Positions 57,128 to 64,000 of a stretch of 64,000 nt of DNA are shown piece after piece. Positions within the stretch are counted from its first letter, which is position 1; each line of letters starts with the position of its first letter. The DNA comes from Saprospiraceae bacterium (lineage in GTDB: Bacteria; Bacteroidota; Bacteroidia; Chitinophagales; Saprospiraceae). Both the position numbers and the translations under genes were made by a program. Where the stretch lies: positions 140,939-204,938 of the forward strand of contig JADKBS010000020.1 of NCBI GenBank assembly GCA_016714985.1, written 5' to 3'. The notes under the pieces were generated by a model. That model saw nothing but the letters and a program-made list of their open reading frames with translations. It did not search any database and had not been told where the DNA came from.

Positions 57128-60051
57128 GCTAGGGCTTGGGTTTCCTGAATCATGGTTTTCACTTCTTCATTCGCATCCGCTATTGCTTGCCGAACTGTCC
57201 AATCCTTAAAAAAATGGCTTTTTATAAGGTAGAAGCACTCGGAGGTATATATACGTGTTGGTAATTCATTTAAGCGATTAGAGCCATAGGCATCTTCAAG
57301 TTGGGTTTGTTTTATGGCATGAAAAACAGTAGAGTCTTCTATGCTACTTCTTTTAATGGCTGCCACTTTTGAGCCTTTTTCTACGATTCTAAAACAGACA
57401 AAAGCACCGAACTGACGGGAAACCTTATACTCGCAACAAAGTGTCAAATGCTCGGCAAGCATCAATTCAAAAACCGATTTGAATTTCTGGGCATAAGCTT
57501 CCAAATCCCGCTCTGTAACTTGTGCATCTTTCCTATGAACATGGATGTCGTAAAATTCCCTGAATGGTTTCTTTTTCAAAATCCATAAGTCCATAGATAT
57601 CGAAAACCAATTCATCAATTTGTTTCTGTAGAGATTCCGTTTCTTCACCTAAAGGGTCTTTTACGGCGTTCCATTTCGAGAACTGCTTCGGTGAGTTGAA
57701 GGAAACGGGTATCATTTTCTGAAAAAAATGTAAATGGAATTTTTTCAATTTCTTTGTTGCGAAGAGAACTCTTTAAATCTCCCTTACCCCATTGCGTGGC
57801 TATTAAATATGAAAATATCCTACAAAAGAAGAATGTAGTATCCCTAAAATGGTGCAAGGCCACTTACTTGCCGTTGACCTTTCTTGATATATATACCAGA
57901 TACGTCATTTTTGAATATCTCATTATTGGAAGTTCTGATACATCGAAGCCTAAGTTTGTCTTCTGGCTTAGGCCGAAATGCAATCAAAATTTTACTACCC
58001 TCAAATATTTTTTCGTCTCTCCTTCTGCCAAGGGTCTGATTCCAATTAAAAAATGTCAAATTTTCTTTTAAGTAATAGGAATCAAAGTCCTCTGACCTAA
58101 TCAAAGGCCTATAATGTGGTTCGCCTATTGAGCCCATGTTTTTTAAAGGCTTAAACCCTGATTTGCATTCTATGTCATATTCTAAATCTCGTTCAGCGAT
58201 TTTTTCTCGAATTAAAGCCAAATCATCCCAATCCCCATTTACCAAAACCTTCCATGCCAAATCATCTTCAAGCAAAACACTTTGCGGCACAATACGAACA
58301 TCTCGCTGTGTAAAATGAACCAAATTTAGGTGCTTCGATAGGGCAGTAAGCCTTGGAGCTACATATTTGACTTGAACGGCTGCCTTGTTCTCTTTTGAGA
58401 ACACAAGAAAGGCCGCTGGCTCGGTAGCACCAACTTCGATTTTTTCACCTTTTACAATTCCAATTGTTTTTTTCTTAAAAAGAATCGGATTCAGATGCGA
58501 AAGTTCAAAGAAACTAATCAGCTTATACTTTTGTAAAAATGTCCGCCGAAACAATTCTGCATTTTCATTGAGAAAGTTAGAATTATTAACAATCAACCCT
58601 ACGATAGCATCAGGGCTCAACCATTTTGATACGCTAAAAATAAAGGCTTGTGAACGTTGGAAAGTAGAAACACTCTGATATTCTGCCTTTGAGCCAACTT
58701 TTCCTTTCTCACCAATAGCCCTGCGTTCAAGCTGGTGCTCATTGTTATCGTCCTCAGGTACACTGCCCCAAGGCGGATTTCCTACAATGCAGCCAAATGT
58801 TTTGTCTTTGAACAAATGGTCATCAGTAATTGTGTTTCCATATAGCAAGTTCTTCCCTATCAAACTCGGCAAAATTGGAGAGTTATCTTCAATTTGCTGA
58901 CGAATAAAGCCAGCATCGAGGTCTTCCAAAAGTGCGAGGTAAAGACTGAACGCTGCAATTCTCAAAGCTTGCCCATCATTATCAATTCCAAAAATTTGTT
59001 TTTCAAGGATTCTCTTTTTTTCATTGAAATCAAATTGGACATGTTTGGCTTGAACGATTTTTCGGAAACTTTCAACAAGAAAAGCGCCCGAACCACACGC
59101 TGGGTCCATCACGGCAACATCAGGGTCTGTTACGAGAATAGGCGAAAGCGTTTCCTCCAACATGAATCGAACAATGAATTGGGGCGTATAGTAGATACCC
59201 TTTCCATGCTTTTTTGAATCATTCAAAAATGCTTCGTAAACATGGCTGATGAGCTGAATTGGGATGTGTTGAAACTCGTATGGAAACAGCGTCCCTTGGC
59301 CACTACGATAATCAGAATTGAAAAATCTATTCAAGTCCTGCATTTGCTTGCTGGAAAAATCAGCCTCTGAGAGCGGCTCATTCTTGAAAATATCGCCATT
59401 TATCTTGCCTACGGAATCAAATGCCTGAAGTAATTCCGACTGACGGCCAGTGCTCAAAACTTTTGACACAAAGCCCTTTGGGTATATCCCCCTATCCTCC
59501 AAGTATTTCAGGAAAAGACTGCGCAAAATCAACAAATCAGCTACAGCTTCTGAGTCTTTTTCTGCACTCAAATCCAAACGAAGCGCAATCAGGTTCAACA
59601 ATAAGTCCTTATCAACCTCTTGTTCTTTTTTGTTCTGTTTGGTTTTTTCTCTTACAAACTCGAAAAAATAGCCCGCATTGATTTGTTTTGAAGAAAGCCA
59701 TTGCTGAGTTTTTTGGTCAACCTCAGTCCTGATGCCAGCTTCAAAAGATTCAATTTTGCCGCGAAAAGGGTTGGATTCGTCAGGCTTTACTTTCGGATTG
59801 ATTAAAATAGTCTCAGTTTCGGATACTACCACAAATGCACTCGAACTATTTGAATTCCAGATTCTGCGGTGTTCTTCGTATGTTTTTGTTTTAAAGTTTG
59901 TGGCATTTGAAGCGAAGACAAATTCAATTTCTGTTTTCTGATTTTGATTGATTTCAAGGCAATAAACAAATCTACCAACATCTTTTCCAGCTGGATTGTA
60001 CCCAAGTTTTTCCAAAAATTGAGTAAATTCTGATTTGTTTGTCTTTGGCAC
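57124..60051 (-). pseudogene. Type IIG-like restriction-modification enzyme, three frameshifts
   Basis: The first 735 codons (to 57844) hold an N-terminal nuclease-like region, a helical connector (LILRSLFLKYLEDRGIYPKG), the N6-adenine methylase motifs DPACGSGAFLVES and GNPPWGS, and a recognition region. The usual continuation (FRDTTFFFCRIFSYLIATQW then GKGDLKSSLRNKEIEKIPF) is in another frame from 57863. A third frame near 57690-57550 (EETESLQKQIDELVFDIYGL) and a fourth (EFYDIHVHRKDAQVTERDLE to 57124) complete it. Joined, the protein is about 970 residues, a normal size for Eco57I-like enzymes. Confidence 0.8.
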
Positions 60052-60085
60052 GGCTTAATTTTAAAACATTTTGATGTTTAGTCAG

Positions 60086-60093
60086 CAAAGGTA
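60086..60093 (-). promoter_or_regulatory. Candidate -7 box of the methylase operon
   Basis: On the minus strand TACCTTTG lies 35 nt before the methylase start codon. No clear -33 box is seen. Confidence 0.45.
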
Positions 60094-60293
60094 AAATGTT
60101 TTTGTTTTAAACACGGCGTTTTTTTTTACTCCCCTCACCAATTGCTCGACAAATTGAAAAATTATGCCAAGATACCTCCTCTGCACCTTCCTCAGTACTA
60201 AGCTCCCATGGTTAAAGAAGGGCGACAATTTATGTTCACCAATAAACTAGAACGAAGGCGCAGCCTCAGTAGCAACGCCCTCGTCCCCAATTT

Positions 60294-63200
60294 CTAATTC
60301 CCTGACCAAACAGGAAGTCGTCCCGGCGTCCAAGGCGCCTTCGCCGCCTCCAGCTTCCTATCCAGCGCCGGCAAATCCACCTCCACTAGCTGCTTCAGCT
60401 TCGCCAATTCGGCTTGGAACTGCTTGCCAGCAATGGCCATCTGCTCCTTTTGCGTCGTCGTCGGGGCAGAGGACGAGCTCCAGATGTCGTAGGCCATGCC
60501 ATAGATGCGGTCAGAGAGGGACAGCGCATGGGGCTTGTCGATTCGGGAGGCCACGCCGTCGCCATAGAACGCCTTGTTCATGTCCTTGATTTTCTGTTCC
60601 AGCGCCTTCACGTCGGCCAATAGCTCAGGGGCGGGCTGGGCGACGGAGTAGGTGGCTTGGCGGGCGTGTTTCACCACGTCGTTCACTTCGCCGAGTAGGC
60701 TGGTGGCGTAGTTCCAGGCACGTTCCAGTTCGGCAGCCTTGCCCACGTAGGCTTCCCAAGCGGCCTTGTCCGTAGCGGGCAGGGTGCCGCCGCCGAGCGT
60801 GTTCAGCTTGAAGCGTTGCGGAGCGGCTATCTCTGTGGCTGTGCCGTTGATGACCTTCGTGAGGCTGACGGTATAGTCGCCGGGCAGGGCCATGCGGCCA
60901 CCGTCGGGGCTTTCCCATGGGGCACGCTCGCCGCCGCCGAGGCTCACAGGAGCGGGCGAGGGCATGCGGCCATCCCAGGTGAGGCGGTTCACGCCTTTTT
61001 TCCAGCCAGACTTGATTTGCCGCACGATTTGGCCGCTGCTGTTTTTGATGGTGAACAACAGGTAGGGTGCTTCCTCGTTCTGCTCGGCCTGCAGTTCCTC
61101 GTAGGTCGGGTAACGGATTTCCTTAGCGTCCTTCACCTGCTTTTTCTCCCAGTCCTGGCGCTTCTGCTTGAGGGTTTTCGCCTCGTCTTTTACGAAGTAA
61201 GTAATGGTGGTGCCTACGGGCGGATTGGCGGCGGTATAGAGCGATGCACCCTGGAAGCCCTTGCCCGTCTGGTAGCCAAGCGGGGTGGACACGTTGAACA
61301 CAAGGCCGTCTTTGATGGGCAAAATGGCGGCCTCCTTTGTGGGCAGGTCGGCCAAATTGCGAAGCGGCGAATAGTCGTCCAGTACATAAAAGCCCCGCCC
61401 GAACGTGCCGAGCACGAGGTCGTTCTCCCGGCGCTGGATGGCGATGTCCCGTACGGCGATGGTGGGCAGGCCGCTAGCGAGTTTTGTCCAACGCTTGCCA
61501 CCGTCGTTGCTGAAATGGCAGGTGAACTCCGTGCCGACGAACAGCAGGTTTTTATCCACATGGTCTTCGGCGAGGGAGTAGGCACTGCCCCGCTCTGGTA
61601 GGTTTGCGCTGATGCTCGTCCAAGTGCGGCCCTTGTCGCTGCTCTTGAAAACATAGGGCTTGAAGTCGCCCCGCTTGTGGTTGTTGAAGGCGGCGTAAAC
61701 CACGTTTTCATCGTGTTGCGAAGCAAGCAAGGCATTGACATAAGTGAGTTCGGGCACACCAGGGAAGTTGCCGATTTTCGTCCAGGTCTGCCCGCCGTCC
61801 TCGGTGATTTGCACGAGGCCGTCGTCGGTGCCGACGTAGAGCAGCTTGGCGTTCTTCGGGCTTTCTGAGAAGGCGACGATATTGCCGTACTCGCTCGTGC
61901 TCTGGTTCTTCGCAATGGCGTCCATGCTCTGGATGCGGCCCATCACGGGCAGCGTGTTGCGGTCAATCTGACGGGTGAGGTCTGGGCTGATGGCCGTCCA
62001 AGCGTCGCCCCGGTCTTCGGTTTTATAGACCCGGTTGGCGCAGAAATACAGGCGGCTTCCTTTGTGGTGGCTTACTGCCAATGGGCTGTCCCAGTTCCAG
62101 CGGAGGCCATTTTCGCCTTCGAGGGGCTTGGGCTGGATGGAGGTCATTTCGCCCGATTTGCGGTCGTAGCGGGTGAGTGCGCCGTGCTGCGCTTGGGCAT
62201 AGACGATGTCGGGGTTATCTGGGTCAATCTGCGTCTCGAAGCCATCGCCAAGGCTGGTCACGTACCAGTCGGCATTGGTGATGCCATGGCCGTTGCGGGT
62301 GCGGCTGGGGCCACCCAAGGAGAAATTGTCCTGCGTGCCGCCGTGGATATGGTAGAACGGCAGCGAGTTGTCCACTTCCACTTTGTAGAACTGCGTGACG
62401 GGCAGGTTGCCGTGGTATTTCCAGCTTTTTGCCCCATCAAAACTCTCGTAAATGCCGCCGTCGCAGCCAGAAAGCATGTAGTTCGGGTCGGTTGGGTCAA
62501 TCCAGATGACGTGGTTGTCCACGTGCTTGTACTCTTCGCCGAGCCTGCTCCACGACTTGCCGCCGTCCCGTGTGATTTGGTTGAAAACGTCCATCGAAAT
62601 GACCGTGTTCGGCTCGGTGGGGTGGGCGAAGATTTCCACGTAGTAGTTGCCGCTCGTCACATGGCCGCCCTGCTTCTCCCACGATGCGCCCCGGTCGGTG
62701 CTGCGGAAAAAGCCGCCCTTGCCTTCCTGTGCTTCGACCATGGCGAAGATGATTTCCGGGTCGGCGGAGTAGCAGAGGCCGATGCGCCCGTTATCGCCGC
62801 CGGGCAGGCCGCTGGCCGATTTCGACCAGGTCTTGCCGCCATCGGTGGACTTGTAAATCGTGCTGCCGGGGCCGCCGCCCACGTAGGTGAACACATGCCT
62901 GCGGCGCTGGTGCGCTGCCGCAAACAGCACATCGGGGTTGCGGGGGTCCATGATGAGGTCGGTGACGCCCGTGTGCTCGTCAATCAATGCCTTGCCGTCG
63001 GCGCCGTTCAGCACCATTGCCCAGGTCTTGCCGCCGTCGGTGGTTTATAGACGCCCCGTTCGCCGCCTTCCTGCCAGAGCGGGCCGTGCGCAGCAACATA
63101 GACCACGTCCGAGTTGCGAGGACAACGACATTTTGGCGATGTGCTCCGAGTTTTTCAGGCCCATGTTCGACCAAGACTTGCCGCCGTCGTTGGAGCGGTA

Positions 63201-63607
63201 AACGCCGTCGCCGTAGGCCACCGAGCGCTGGTTGTTGTTCTCGCCCGTGCCCACCCAGACCGTGCTGGGGTTGTTCGGGTCGAGCACCACGCAGCCGATG
63301 GAGTAGCTGCCCTCGCCATCGAAAATGGGTTCGTAGGTGGTGCCCGCATTGGTCGTTTTCCAGACGCCGCCACTGGCCGTGGCCACGTAATAGACGGCCC
63401 GGTTCTTCGGATGCACCGCAAAATCGCCGATGCGCCCGCTGGTGACCGCCGGGCCGACGCTGCGCCACGATAGGCCGAGGCCGAGGGTGTCGAGGTAGTG
63501 CTTCGGCTCTTCTTTTTTGGGTTCGTCTTTCTTTTGTTTTCTGTGAAAACGCTTGTGCGGAAAGGAGCAGCAGGGGCTGCTATAAGGATGGAAGATGGTT
63601 TGTTCAT
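60294..63607 (-). pseudogene. VPS10/sortilin-like propeller glycosidase-family protein with frameshifts
   Basis: From about 63607 (MNKPSSILIAAPAA, signal peptide) to 60294 the segments make a protein of about 1,100 residues. Asp-box repeats are abundant: SNDGGKSWSNMG, STDGGKTWSKSASG, ITEDGGQTWTKIG, SSDKGRTWTSIS, FSNDGGKRWTKL. The 900-codon part from 63017 to 60294 is intact and ends in an Ig-like domain and a helical domain (LTWDGRMPSPAPVSLGGGER). The N-terminal 200 codons are split among frames near 63560, 63125 and 63045. Such large secreted propellers are common in Bacteroidota; no sorting domain is seen. Confidence 0.8.
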
Positions 63608-63702
63608 GTTGCTTGAATTGATTAGGGCGGAACGGTAGGGAAAAATGGCAGATGGAAATAAACCGGGTTGGGCAGAATGCCACAAATTAAGCCAACTCCC
63701 GG

Positions 63703-64000
63703 TTATCCCCTTTGCACCACAAACCACAAATAAGCAACATAGCCCAGCACGAACAAGATGCCTTCCCCCCGCCGTATCTCCCTGCGGCGGCCAATGATGA
63801 GCGCCAACAGTATCATGCTGCTGGAGCCAATGACCCGAGGATGTCCACATTGGAAGCAACTTCCAAAAGAGGCGGCTGGATGATGGCGCTGATGCCCAAT
63901 ATCCACAGAAGGTTGAAGATGTTGGAGCCTACGGCATTACCAACGGCGATGTCCGTATTGCGCTTGCGGGCGGCGATGATGGAGGTCACGAGTTCGGGCA
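63703..64000 (-). pseudogene. C-terminal part of a calcium/sodium antiporter, frameshifted
   Basis: The minus strand from the window edge encodes PELVTSIIAARKRNTDIAVG then NAVGSNIFNLLWILG, the second alpha repeat of CaCA-family (YrbG-like) exchangers with its acidic and GSNIFN motif. Near 63840 the frame shifts; the last helix (SSSMILLALIIGRRREIRRG) and end (LGYVAYLWFVVQRG) are one base out of phase. An additional C at a CTCGG would restore it. The start lies beyond the window. Confidence 0.8.

Overview
The window is a chromosomal segment of a Bacteroidota bacterium. The evidence is C-terminal type IX secretion (T9SS) sorting domains on secreted proteins, promoter boxes of the Bacteroidota type (TTTG or TTG, 19-20 nt, TAnnTTTG), little Shine-Dalgarno signal, and typical families (DUF2911, FadL/OmpP1, Uma2, 7TM-DISM kinase, VPS10-like beta-propellers). 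A Saprospiria-like lineage is my guess only. Most core genes look moderately GC-rich. By eye, 13.2-15.5, 38.5-40.3, 42-45.5 and 56.5-60 kb are AT-richer and hold defence or surface genes, which fits acquired DNA. I saw no rRNA, tRNA or CRISPR array.

Layout: 0-2.5 kb has the end of a T9SS cargo gene, a PIN toxin-antitoxin pair and an HNH nuclease gene fused in frame to the tail of an ISKra4-type transposase. 2.5-13.2 kb is mainly housekeeping: hydrolase, MFS transporter, zinc peptidase, DUF2911 protein, dnaX, a GG-leader peptide and uvrC. 13.2-15.5 kb is a type II restriction-modification pair. 15.5-27.1 kb holds a Uma2 nuclease, an XRE regulator, small secreted proteins, secreted endonuclease I, an EF-G paralogue, a NUDIX hydrolase, malic enzyme and FadL. 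27.3-33.9 kb is a [NiFe] uptake hydrogenase locus: a leftward operon of small subunit, large subunit, cytochrome b and protease, diverging from a rightward hypA-hypB-hypC group. The small subunit carries the extra cysteines of oxygen-tolerant group 1d enzymes. 34-42 kb has a serine hydrolase, an HtrA-like protease, a frameshifted MFS gene, a decayed AAA ATPase and a Rieske oxygenase. 42-46.3 kb has a lipoprotein gene behind a 16-unit octanucleotide tract, two surface proteins and a frameshifted Uma2 gene. 46.4-64 kb holds two broken VPS10-like propeller genes, a patatin-like lipase, a barrel protein, a convergent two-component pair, a broken hydrolase, a type IIG-like methylase with a PD-(D/E)XK nuclease, and the end of a Ca/Na antiporter.

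The most unusual signals are four. (1) A CACGGCAA tract lies between a clear promoter and start codon and the body of a lipoprotein, so adding one unit or losing two would switch the protein on. (2) At many places, mostly between genes, a degenerate 7-8 nt word unique to the site is repeated, often as two inverted arms; two such stretches lie inside dnaX and uvrC. (3) A nine-A tract in dnaX has stop codons just downstream in both other frames. (4) A two-hairpin element of about 120 bp occurs twice, each time about 15 nt before a start codon. Many genes, mostly right of 37 kb, carry single-base frameshifts, often in short homopolymers. Assembly error is therefore a serious alternative to gene decay there.
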